From: an uncultured Bacillota bacterium
GTDB lineage: Bacteria; Bacillota_I; Bacilli_A; RF39; UBA660
Direction of reading: 5' to 3'
DNA: 11,769 nt
Assembly (NCBI GenBank): GCA_948466105.1
Contig: CAOJZR010000008.1
Location: 1 to 11,769 of the forward strand
In this document: in pieces, positions 1 through 5,787 of the stretch
Layout: every line of letters begins with the position of its first letter
How positions within the stretch are numbered: the stretch's first letter is position 1
Made by a program: the position numbers and the translations under genes
Notes under the pieces: model-generated
Seen by the model: only the letters and a program-made list of their open reading frames with translations
What the model was told of the DNA's origin: nothing
Database searches by the model: none

Positions 1-37
1 TTGAGTGCTGTGCGTCTACCAATTCCGCCACACAAGC
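1..37 (-). tRNA. tRNA-Leu(CAA), 5' part, cut by window edge
   Basis: Read on the minus strand, positions 37-1 give a 7-nt acceptor strand GCTTGTG, then TG, the leucine-type D arm GCGGAATTGGTAGACGC, and the start of an anticodon arm CAGCA-CT-CAA. The window ends exactly after the anticodon bases, so the 3' half, the variable arm and the other acceptor strand lie outside. By comparison with tRNA-Leu(TAA), whose loop is CTTAAAA, the anticodon is CAA, which decodes UUG. The D-arm form GGTAGACGC is typical of class II tRNA-Leu. It lies 107 nt downstream of scpB and has its own extended -10 promoter. Identity as tRNA-Leu is firm; the anticodon depends on loop register, which the missing 3' half would confirm. 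Confidence 0.9.
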
Positions 38-50
38 AATTACAATAATA

Positions 51-59
51 ATTATAACA
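51..59 (-). promoter_or_regulatory. Extended -10 promoter of tRNA-Leu
   Basis: On the minus strand this reads TGTTATAAT, a perfect TATAAT preceded by the TGn extension, 13 nt before the tRNA 5' end. I see no convincing -35 at 16-18 bp upstream, so the TGn motif would carry the promoter. The same TGTTATAAT sequence occurs in front of scpA. The surrounding 90 bp are almost pure A/T, so chance matches are likely and confidence is moderate. Confidence 0.5.
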
Positions 60-144
60 TACTTTTATAAAAAATATTATTATAATTTTTAATTTTTTTA
101 AAAAAATTTAGTTTTATTACGTACATAAATAAAAACCAACTTTT

Positions 145-705
145 TTACGTTTCCTCTTTATACCTAGATTTAAATAAATCACATTCCTCTATCTCATCTT
201 CTGGTAACTCCACCTTAGGTAATTCATCCCTACTAGATAAACCAAAATAATCTAAAAAATCTGAAGTTATATCATAAAGATTAGGATGACCTGGTAAATC
301 TGATTTACCAATTTCTTTTATGAAATTCATAGCCACTAATTTTCTTACAATATTAGCAGATGATACACCTCTTATTTCATCAACCTTAATTCGTGTAATT
401 GGAGCATTGTAAGCAATAATAGCAAGTGTCTCTAAAGTAGCTTGACTCAAAATATCAACAACATTTTCATTTACCAACTTCTTATAAAAAGCACTATGCT
501 CTTTCTTAGTTGTTAATTTCAATTTATTGCCCAAAATCTCCATTTTTATACCACGATTAGCTTCTTTATACATTGCTTCTAATTCTGTTATAACTTTATT
601 TAATTCAACTTCATCAATATCCAATATATTCATAATCTCTTTCATATCAATTCCATCATTACCGACAATAAAAAGAATCCCCTCTAAAACAGCTTCCAAA
701 TTCAT
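145..705 (-). CDS. scpB: Segregation and condensation protein B (ScpB)
   Basis: ScpB is the winged-helix subunit that dimerises, binds the ScpA kleisin and works with the SMC ATPase to condense and segregate the nucleoid. The 186-residue product has the family layout: two winged-helix domains, with the diagnostic segment LSQATLETLAIIAYNAPITR at about residues 86-105, then the EIRGV and PGHPNLYDIT motifs and the DYFGL signature near the C-terminus. A short acidic tail follows. Length fits the family (about 180-200). ATG at 705 is preceded by GGGAG at suitable spacing, and the scpA stop (TAG, 706-708) directly abuts it, so the two are translationally linked. The stop is TAA. Downstream is AT-rich with only a weak all-A/T palindrome (91-108), so termination there is unclear. 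Confidence 0.95.
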   Translation of the reverse strand: MNLEAVLEGILFIVGNDGIDMKEIMNILDIDEVELNKVITELEAMYKEANRGIKMEILGNKLKLTTKKEHSAFYKKLVNENVVDILSQATLETLAIIAYNAPITRIKVDEIRGVSSANIVRKLVAMNFIKEIGKSDLPGHPNLYDITSDFLDYFGLSSRDELPKVELPEDEIEECDLFKSRYKEET

Positions 706-1413
706 CTATAAACACTCCCTATTTGTTAAAATTATTGCATTAAAATTACTATCTTGTTCTATTATAACCTCTTGCTTTCGTGACAAATCAAGAATAGATA
801 AAAAAGTTACTATAACATAATCCTTACTTATAAATTCAAACAACTCATCAAAAGACAACCTTTTTTTTATTTTAAGCAAATTCCTTATTTCCTCACTTCT
901 TTTATTTACAGAATACTCCTTTTTAGTTACCTTAGTACTTAAAGGTTTACTATCCTCTTTCCTTTTTAAAAACGCATTAAAAGCATCAAGTAAATCATTT
1001 AAACTCGCATCTTCCTTAAATGTTACCTTATCATCACTAAACTCTTTTAAATTACCAACTTCCTTAGTATACACTTTTTTTCGTTCATCTTCTAGTTCCT
1101 TTAATTTAGGAATCATTTCTTTATAACATTCATAAACCAACAATCTATTTACTAACTCTTCTTTAGGATCATCTTCAATTTCCTGCTTAGGCAAAAGCGA
1201 TCTTGATTTAAGCTCAACTAATTCTGATGCCAAAACCAAATATTCACTAGCAATATTAAGATTCATTCTTTCCATACTGTCAATGTAGTCAAGATATTGA
1301 TTAGCTATTCTTTCTACACTTATATCCCATATATTAATATTTTCTTTTTTTACTAGGTGAAGAAGCAAATCCAATGGGCCTTCAAATTCAAGAATTTTAA
1401 AATTATAATCCAT
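706..1413 (-). CDS. scpA: Segregation and condensation protein A (ScpA)
   Basis: ScpA is the kleisin that bridges SMC heads and binds ScpB in the bacterial condensin. The 235-residue product starts with the hallmark FEGPLDLLLHLV near residues 9-20, followed by NIWDISVERIANQYLDYI and SEYLVLASELVELKSRSLLP. A variable charged middle follows, then a C-terminal winged helix (SFDELFEFISKDYVIVTFLSILDL). I chose ATG at 1413 over the in-frame ATG at 1428: GAGG precedes it at normal spacing, family members start just before the FEGPLDLL block, and the predicted transcription start (about 1426) lies downstream of the 1428 codon. The gene is first in a scpA-scpB pair and abuts scpB. The stop is TAG. Confidence 0.95.
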   Translation of the reverse strand: MDYNFKILEFEGPLDLLLHLVKKENINIWDISVERIANQYLDYIDSMERMNLNIASEYLVLASELVELKSRSLLPKQEIEDDPKEELVNRLLVYECYKEMIPKLKELEDERKKVYTKEVGNLKEFSDDKVTFKEDASLNDLLDAFNAFLKRKEDSKPLSTKVTKKEYSVNKRSEEIRNLLKIKKRLSFDELFEFISKDYVIVTFLSILDLSRKQEVIIEQDSNFNAIILTNRECL

Positions 1414-1432
1414 TTCCCTCACCACCATAATT

Positions 1433-1461
1433 ATTATAACACTTATAGTATAGTTAGTAAA
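1433..1461 (-). promoter_or_regulatory. scpAB promoter
   Basis: On the minus strand: -35 TTTACT (1461-1456), a 17-bp spacer, and -10 TATAAT (1438-1433) preceded by TGT, which makes an extended -10. Transcription would start near 1426, leaving a leader of only about 12 nt that holds the Shine-Dalgarno site before the ATG at 1413. The -35 lies inside a 10-bp inverted repeat. The insertion sequence ends only about 60 bp upstream, so the promoter itself was spared by the insertion. Confidence 0.7.
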
Positions 1462-1489
1462 TTAAGAATATACATAAACATTTACTAAC
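1453..1489. repeat. 10-bp perfect inverted repeat over the scpA -35
   Basis: GTTAGTAAAT at 1453-1462 is mirrored by ATTTACTAAC at 1480-1489, separated by 17 bp. The proximal arm covers the scpA -35 hexamer. The layout fits an operator for a dimeric regulator with half-sites about 27 bp apart, or a hairpin forming just before transcription of scpA begins. It lies between the insertion sequence and scpA. No known regulator site is recognised, and the function is inferred from position only. Confidence 0.4.
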
Positions 1490-1500
1490 AAAAAAAGATG
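1490..1500 (-). terminator. Distal arm and U-tract of a terminator split by the IS
   Basis: On the minus strand this reads CATCTTTTTTT, the 3' arm and U-run of a Rho-independent terminator. Its partner arm AAAAAGATG is at 2793-2785, just after the stop codon of the 214-residue gene. Removing the insertion sequence and one copy of the ACT duplication restores a 9-bp stem with a 19-nt loop. In the present sequence the arms are 1284 nt apart. Read as the relic of the terminator for the 3650-2798 gene pair. Confidence 0.55.
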
Positions 1501-1515
1501 TTTCTTTTTAAACGA

Positions 1516-1518
1516 ACT
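1516..1518. repeat. Target-site duplication ACT, copy next to IS left end
   Basis: ACT directly abuts the IS end that starts TG at 1519. The identical ACT follows the other end at 2781-2783. A 3-bp duplication fits the IS3 family, which commonly gives 3-4 bp. It is short enough to arise by chance, but both copies lie exactly at the predicted tips. Confidence 0.6.
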
Positions 1519-1547
1519 TGTCAATAAAAAGTAGACAGTAAAAAGAT
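1519..1547 (+). repeat. IS terminal inverted repeat, orfB-distal end
   Basis: Twenty-nine bases starting TGTCAATAAAAAGTAGACAG and ending AAAAAGAT. Aligned with the reverse complement of 2752-2780 they match at 23 of 29 positions without gaps. The invariant blocks are the TGT tip, AAAGTAGACA in the middle and AAAAAGAT at the inner end. The presumed true orfB stop (TAG, 1551-1553) lies 3 nt inside it. Confidence 0.85.
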
Positions 1548-1550
1548 ATT

Positions 1551-2704
1551 CTAATTAAATCTAAATTGAGTTCTATACTCAATAGGGGGGGATAATTTAA
1601 AGCATAACTAGAACTTAAATAATTATGATCATAAATTATTGAATTTATGTCAACTGTTTTATAATCTTCTTGATTGAAATCAATATACATTTCTTTCTTT
1701 AACCAACCATTTTTTGATTCAATAATTTGGTTATCTGTTGGAGTAACTATTCTCGACATAGACCTAGCTATGTTATAATCTTTATGTACATTATTAAATG
1801 CTACTGAGGAATATACTGTGCCTTGATCACTGTGGAAAATTGTTTCTTGGCTTTTATATCCTCTTTTTATTTTGTTATTTAACATAGAATCATCAAAAGC
1901 ATCTACATAATATGTCCAATCATATCTTTGATTTTTAAATCAAATCATTGTTGTATCAGATGTTATTTTCTCTAGTGGTCTTTTAGTTTTCCAATCATTA
2001 TTTATAAGATTAGGATATTAAATAGATTCTTCTCCTGGCTTCTTATAAATAGAATAATGTCTAGCTTTACTTCTTATTTTTAAAATCTTACAAATTTTAT
2101 GGACTAGATTATCTAATACTATCCGTCTTGTTTCTTTACGAATAATTGCATTTATTCCATGATAACCATAACTTGGTTTCCTTTTATGAATATCTTTGAT
2201 TAAAGATTCTAAATCTTTTCGCTTAATTTCATATTGATTTAAAATATCTTTAGTTTTTAATCATTTATAATATCCACTTCTTTATATATTAATTACTTCA
2301 CATAAAGATTTAACAGAAAATTCTTTACTCAATATTTCTATAATTTCAAACTCTTTTTGTTTTATTTTTTGAACATTACAACTGAACCATCTACTTTCAT
2401 TAGGTATCCTTTTTTTAATCATTCATTCTCAATTCTTAATCTCATATTCTAGTTTTTCTATTTATGTAAGATTCTTTTTGTTTGAATACTTGCATAATGG
2501 ATTACCCAGTTTTTTTTGATTTTCCAATCCACTAATTCCTAATTCTAAATACTTTTTTAATCATCTACTTGTAACAAAATGATTAATTCCTTCTTCTCGT
2601 TCAGTTTCCCAACAACTTTTTCCTGTTAGCATTTGATTAACATACTTTAATTTTTCTTCATTAGAATAATAATTATTCTTTCCTCATTTTAGTCTTTCTT
2701 GCAT
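1551..2704 (-). pseudogene. IS3-family transposase orfA/orfB, degenerate, with UGA codons at tryptophan sites
   Basis: OrfA begins at ATG 2704 after GGGAG and encodes a helix-turn-helix ending SR-UGA-LKKYLELGISGL, where IS3 OrfA has SRWLKKY. A shifted frame then gives LRIENE-UGA-LKKG. OrfB, entered by -1 slippage at 2409-2416, reads SLCEVINI-TAA-RSGYYK-UGA-LKT, then HKRKPSYGYHG, SKARHYSIYKKPGEESI-TAA-YPNL, SDTTMI-UGA-FKN, HSDQG and NQIIESKNGWLKKE. The DDE residues (SDTT, HSDQG, IIES) remain. UGA is at 2684-2686, 2561-2563, 2419-2421, 2261-2263 and 1940-1942; TAA at 2462-2464, 2282-2284 and 2018-2020. TGG also encodes tryptophan at several sites. Other lesions are a frameshift near 2438, a missing stretch of roughly 20-30 codons before HSDQG (about 1880-1900), and C7 (1585-1591). 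If C8 is restored, the C-terminus becomes PIEYRTQFRFN with a stop at 1551. Family is certain. Whether UGA once meant Trp or arose by decay is open. Confidence 0.9.
2409..2416 (-). promoter_or_regulatory. A7G slippery site for -1 frameshifting between orfA and orfB
   Basis: On the minus strand the run AAAAAAAG follows LRIENE-UGA-L. Slipping back one base here moves the ribosome from the orfA end frame (LKKGYLMKVDG...) into the orfB frame (IKKRIPNES...). IS3 elements use exactly such A-run signals to make the OrfAB fusion transposase. The signal survives although both reading frames are broken. Confidence 0.6.
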
Positions 2705-2740
2705 TTTTATTATCTCCCTTATTTTAATTATACCAAAGAA

Positions 2741-2771
2741 AAAGTAAACACATCTTTTTTGTGTCTACTTT
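2741..2771 (-). repeat. Stem-loop at the orfA-proximal IS end
   Basis: AAAGTAAACAC (2741-2751) pairs with GTGTCTACTTT (2761-2771) across a 9-nt loop, with one mismatch. The structure overlaps the inverted repeat and lies upstream of the orfA Shine-Dalgarno site. Hairpins at this place in other insertion sequences damp translation from incoming transcripts; that role is inferred here. Confidence 0.4.
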
Positions 2772-2780
2772 CATTTTACA
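2752..2780 (-). repeat. IS terminal inverted repeat, orfA-proximal end
   Basis: The reverse complement starts TGTAAAATGAAAGTAGACAC and ends AAAAAGAT, matching the other end at 23 of 29 positions. It is followed on the plus strand by ACT (2781-2783), the second copy of the target duplication. Confidence 0.85.
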
Positions 2781-2784
2781 ACTT

Positions 2785-2793
2785 CATCTTTTT
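2785..2793 (-). terminator. Proximal arm of the IS-split terminator
   Basis: AAAAAGATG on the minus strand, starting 4 nt after the TAG stop of the 214-residue gene. It is complementary to CATCTTTTT at 1500-1492. Together they would form the stem of the original terminator, now interrupted by the insertion sequence. Confidence 0.5.
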
Positions 2794-2797
2794 AAAA

Positions 2798-3442
2798 CTA
2801 TCTTTTAATAGAAGTTAACTTCAAAAAATTATAAACTTTCAAATAAACTTCATTCCAATTATTTTTTAAATTAGTTTCAATTTTTGTTATTAATTCATCC
2901 CTTGTTTCAATTTTCTCATCAAAACATTCAAAACATAAGTATTTTAATTTATCCATATCTGCTGTTTTCTTTATAACATCCAATTCTTTTAAAATAAACT
3001 TTTGCATAGCTTCTTCTTTTCGTGTCTTAAATTCTTTCGCATTAAAAGTATTAATAATTTCAAATTCCAACTTAGTTTCCTCAAGATTATAAGCCATTTC
3101 TATTACATCTAATTCCTCATCTATTAATAAAGAACTATACTTTATAAGTTCACCACTATCATTTAATAAAATTCCTAAAGCCTTATTATTATCACTAATT
3201 ATTAAACTATAATTTAATAGTTTAACTGCTTTATTAGTAAAAAGTTCAGTTTTATTTTTCACTTTATTTAAAAAATCATTAGTAAATTTAATCTTTTTTT
3301 GGATTATATCTATCATTTGTGTCGTAGATACTTTTATAATAGGCATTTTCCTTATATGAACTATATCATCATTTAAATTCCACTCATAGAAATCGTACAA
3401 ATTTTCATTAAAATTAAGCAATATATCATAAATGTAACTCAT
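2798..3442 (-). CDS. Protein of unknown function, 214 residues
   Basis: I do not recognise this family with confidence. The product is soluble-looking, with no signal peptide or membrane segment. It begins MSYIYDILLNFNENLYDFYEW and continues with DDIVHIRKMPIIKV, then a long charged, probably helical region rich in Lys and Glu. The opening (tyrosine-aspartate block, a short turn, FYEW, DD, then PIIKV) faintly recalls the start of Bacillus YjbA/DUF3603 proteins, but that is only an impression. GGAG precedes ATG 3442 at good spacing. Its start overlaps the end of the 74-residue membrane-protein gene by 17 nt, so the two are probably co-translated. Both tryptophans are TGG and the stop is TAG. 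The terminator that should follow it is split by the insertion sequence. Confidence 0.75.
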   Translation of the reverse strand: MSYIYDILLNFNENLYDFYEWNLNDDIVHIRKMPIIKVSTTQMIDIIQKKIKFTNDFLNKVKNKTELFTNKAVKLLNYSLIISDNNKALGILLNDSGELIKYSSLLIDEELDVIEMAYNLEETKLEFEIINTFNAKEFKTRKEEAMQKFILKELDVIKKTADMDKLKYLCFECFDEKIETRDELITKIETNLKNNWNEVYLKVYNFLKLTSIKR

Positions 3443-3650
3443 TTTTATCTCCTTTTCTTATAAATATGGTTATAAATATTAAGGCAAGACCAATTACTGT
3501 TAAGTAACATTCAAACCTTCTACTTATAAAATGGATATACTGATTAAAATTATACCCAATTGTCATTAAATTGAGGTAACTTATTATATAAACTAATCCT
3601 ATTATAGCAAAACCAAAGCCAACTAAAAAAAAGAATATTCGTGCGAACAT
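3426..3650 (-). CDS. Small membrane protein of unknown function, 74 residues
   Basis: Two hydrophobic helices are visible, about residues 3-28 (FFFLVGFGFAIIGLVYIISY) and 50-65 (YLTVIGLALIFITIFI), joined by a short loop with paired arginines and followed by a charged tail RKGDKNELHL. A clear AGGTGG site precedes ATG 3650, and a TATAAT lies about 32 bp upstream of the start. It overlaps the start of the 214-residue gene by 17 nt, which argues for a paired role at the membrane. It is the only gene in the window ending in TGA; reading through as Trp would add just WYIA before a TAA. Function unknown. Confidence 0.7.
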   Translation of the reverse strand: MFARIFFFLVGFGFAIIGLVYIISYLNLMTIGYNFNQYIHFISRRFECYLTVIGLALIFITIFIRKGDKNELHL

Positions 3651-3681
3651 ATTACCACCTATTTAAGTTTATTAATTTTAA

Positions 3682-3710
3682 ATTATAATTTACCTTTATT
3701 TTTATAAAAA
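3682..3710 (-). promoter_or_regulatory. Candidate promoter of the 74/214-residue gene pair
   Basis: On the minus strand TATAAT lies at 3687-3682, with only a weak T-rich -35 near 3705-3710. It follows the terminator of the LtaS-like gene and precedes ATG 3650 by about 32 bp. The A/T richness makes the -35 uncertain; the case rests on the perfect -10 and position. Confidence 0.4.
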
Positions 3711-3732
3711 TAAAAAGTGGATATATCCACTT
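3703..3732 (-). terminator. Rho-independent terminator after the LtaS-like gene
   Basis: AAGTGGATATATCCACTT (3715-3732) is a perfect palindrome forming a stem with a small loop. On the minus strand it is followed by TTTTTATTTTTAT. It starts 12 nt after the TAG stop of the upstream gene, where a terminator is expected. Confidence 0.8.
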
Positions 3733-3744
3733 AGTTTAACTTTC

Positions 3745-5733
3745 CTAACGATATTTAAAATAATCTTTAATAAGTGTCTGATTAGAAACATAAAACTTAT
3801 CATTGACTTTCTTATTAATATTCTTTATATAATTATCATCTAGTTTGCCATCTAACTCCTTATATTTACTTGTTGATGAAAAATAAATTGCCTTATCTGT
3901 AATCCAACTACCATTAGCAAATATAACAATTGTCTCTTCATCTGAAAAAATATCTTTTCCCATATAATATCTAGGATCATATTCTAAATCAAATAAATTA
4001 GCAAGAGTTGGTAAGATATCAAATGTACTTGCTGTTTTACTAATTACAGTAGGTGATTCTTCACTATTATAAATAATAAATGGTAACTTATCATCATTAA
4101 AATCAATAGTTCGATCAAATGATGATAAAACGTTTAAATTATCCATTCCCATATTAAGCGGATGATGATCCCCAAACAAAACAATCACAGTATCATTTAA
4201 TTTATTAGTTCGCTTAAGTTCATTAAGTAAATGTTCTAACCCTAAGTCTAAATCAATAGCTTTAGCTAAATATGATTTTAACTTCGTACTATAAGGTAAA
4301 TCTTTAACTTTATTCCAGTGTTTACTTACAACGTCGCTTTCAGTATCATAATAAAAATGTGTACTTACTGTTGTTATAAAAGTAAAAAAACGTTCTTTAT
4401 CTAAAAAATATGGAATTGCTTTAACAAATAAGTCATAATCACTAGGCCAACCTTTGCTAACTTTAAGTCCTAAGTCATCATAGTTATAGTAAGCACTTGA
4501 ACCCATACTTTTATGTAAAATCCTTCGCTCATAGTATTCATCACGCCAATTATGGTAAGATGTACTAAAATAATCACTATTATTAAACAAATTAAAGATA
4601 CTTGTTTTATATATATTATTCTTATATGTATTAGGTGTACAGACTGTATTACTTGGAATAATAGATGTAAGACCAATAAACTCACTTTCACCAGTAGTAC
4701 AACTATATTTAGGTGTATAATAATTATCAAAATACATACCTTCTGTTTTTAATTTGTATAATGTAGGTGTAAGTTGTTCATTAATAGCAATCTGATCAAA
4801 AGCTTCAACCATAATGAGAATTAAATTTTTATCTTTAAATTTACCTGTATATTCGTTTTTAGGCGTTATACTTTGAGCCATATAATATTGGTGTAAATTT
4901 TTAATGATAGAATCACTAGTATTACTAACCAATTCTAGCCAAGCTGTATCATCTATAGTACGATTATAATCATTAAAATCAGATTTATCATCATTATTAG
5001 TGTCAGTGTCTAATTCATTATCAATATCTAATTCATTGTTAAAATTCAAATCAGCAATTTCATCATGAGGTTTAATCATATAAACAATATCTAGATATAA
5101 AAATCGCACAGTTCCAAATTGTTTTAAACTGAGTTCAATTAAGTTAGGATTTTTATATAATTGTTTATTTGTTTTAATTTGATTACTATCTTGGAAAAAA
5201 TTAAGCGATAATGTCAAAATGGATAATAAATGCAAACACAAAATCACTAAAAAACCAAAAACCACACGTAATTTATTAAACTCTTCTTTCTTTAAAAAAG
5301 GCTTGTTTAAAATAAACATAATTAATAATATAATAAAAGGCAATAAGCATATATAATAACTTGGTTTTATAGCAAAAATAAACGGAATTATTTGTTGTTT
5401 AACTCGCGTTAACCCTCCTTCCCCTGCTGCATTTAACGACATGTAGTTACCTAAAAAATTGTTAAATGCTAATTGACCAATCGTATATATACTCATAGTA
5501 AAAATAAAGACAAGTATCATAATTTTGGCTATTTTAACTTGAACAAAACTACCTATAAAAGATAAAATTGCACTTATGGTTGCTGAAAAAAGAATAATTC
5601 GAATAAATTCAATAACAAAAATATTTTTAAATATCAATTGTTTAAAAACAGCTTCAATAAATATTAAACTTAGAAAAAGACAAAAAAACATTTTTAATTG
5701 ATAATATGTTCTTTCTCTACTAAACTGAAACAT
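3745..5733 (-). CDS. LtaS-like membrane sulfatase (lipoteichoic acid synthase / phosphoglycerol transferase family)
   Basis: LtaS enzymes transfer glycerol-phosphate from phosphatidylglycerol to build lipoteichoic acid on the outer face of the membrane. The 662-residue product has about five N-terminal membrane helices (roughly 14-38, 40-62, 68-92, 113-142, 158-180), a linker with an Asp/Asn-rich stretch (about 226-256), and an extracellular alkaline-phosphatase-fold domain from about 300. Visible active-site elements are Glu in IMVEAFD (about 311), the likely nucleophile Thr in CTTGESEF (about 348), HNWR (about 396), STHF (about 460) and GDHH (about 523). The order and length match LtaS. ATG 5733 is preceded by AGGAAG at 9 nt; a TTG at 5736 is an alternative. 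It stands alone with its own promoter and terminator. It may act on another glycerophosphate polymer. All five tryptophans are TGG; the stop is TAG. Confidence 0.88.
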   Translation of the reverse strand: MFQFSRERTYYQLKMFFCLFLSLIFIEAVFKQLIFKNIFVIEFIRIILFSATISAILSFIGSFVQVKIAKIMILVFIFTMSIYTIGQLAFNNFLGNYMSLNAAGEGGLTRVKQQIIPFIFAIKPSYYICLLPFIILLIMFILNKPFLKKEEFNKLRVVFGFLVILCLHLLSILTLSLNFFQDSNQIKTNKQLYKNPNLIELSLKQFGTVRFLYLDIVYMIKPHDEIADLNFNNELDIDNELDTDTNNDDKSDFNDYNRTIDDTAWLELVSNTSDSIIKNLHQYYMAQSITPKNEYTGKFKDKNLILIMVEAFDQIAINEQLTPTLYKLKTEGMYFDNYYTPKYSCTTGESEFIGLTSIIPSNTVCTPNTYKNNIYKTSIFNLFNNSDYFSTSYHNWRDEYYERRILHKSMGSSAYYNYDDLGLKVSKGWPSDYDLFVKAIPYFLDKERFFTFITTVSTHFYYDTESDVVSKHWNKVKDLPYSTKLKSYLAKAIDLDLGLEHLLNELKRTNKLNDTVIVLFGDHHPLNMGMDNLNVLSSFDRTIDFNDDKLPFIIYNSEESPTVISKTASTFDILPTLANLFDLEYDPRYYMGKDIFSDEETIVIFANGSWITDKAIYFSSTSKYKELDGKLDDNYIKNINKKVNDKFYVSNQTLIKDYFKYR

Positions 5734-5752
5734 CAAACCACTTCCTATAGTA

Positions 5753-5781
5753 ATTATATAATACTAATTTTAAAATAACAA
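5753..5781 (-). promoter_or_regulatory. Promoter of the LtaS-like gene
   Basis: On the minus strand: -35 TTGTTA (5781-5776), a 17-bp spacer and -10 TATAAT (5758-5753). It lies in the 54-bp gap after miaA, where I see no terminator. Predicted start near 5746 puts the AGGAAG site almost at the RNA 5' end, giving a leader of about 12 nt. Confidence 0.6.
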
Positions 5782-5787
5782 TAATTT

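Larger units (their letters stand above)
1519..2780 (-). mobile_element. IS3-family (IS150-like) insertion sequence, 1262 bp, transposase decayed
   Basis: The element is bounded by 5'-TG and CA-3' ends with 29-bp imperfect inverted repeats (23 of 29 match) and flanked by a 3-bp ACT duplication. Inside is the standard IS3 layout: orfA with a helix-turn-helix and leucine-zipper-like end, an A7G slippery run, and orfB with an rve-type DDE integrase core. Total length is normal for the family, slightly short because of an internal deletion in orfB. The coding part has five in-frame UGA codons, three TAA codons, a frameshift in orfA and a frameshift in a C7 tract, so it cannot make transposase by the standard code. 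Both ends look intact, so it might still be mobilised in trans by a related transposase. IS3 family is firm; the IS150 subgroup is inferred from end sequence and frameshift type. Confidence 0.9.

Noticed and set aside
91..108. Terminator after scpB
   Set aside because: The only palindrome (AATTTTTTTAAAAAAATT) is pure A/T, and weak stems of this kind are expected by chance here.
527..820. Plus-strand open frame of 97 codons opposite scpB/scpA
   Set aside because: Lies entirely antisense to two conserved genes, has no family resemblance, and its composition is what the complement of AT-rich coding DNA gives.
1508..1885. A stand-alone 125-residue integrase gene
   Set aside because: It is the last fragment of a broken orfB; its apparent start is internal and its C-terminus is out of frame after the C7 tract and runs beyond the IS end.
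4470..4752. Open frames of 86 (minus) and 66 (plus) codons inside the LtaS-like gene
   Set aside because: They overlap the conserved sulfatase core in other frames; the Ile/Val/Thr-rich composition is a frame-shadow effect.
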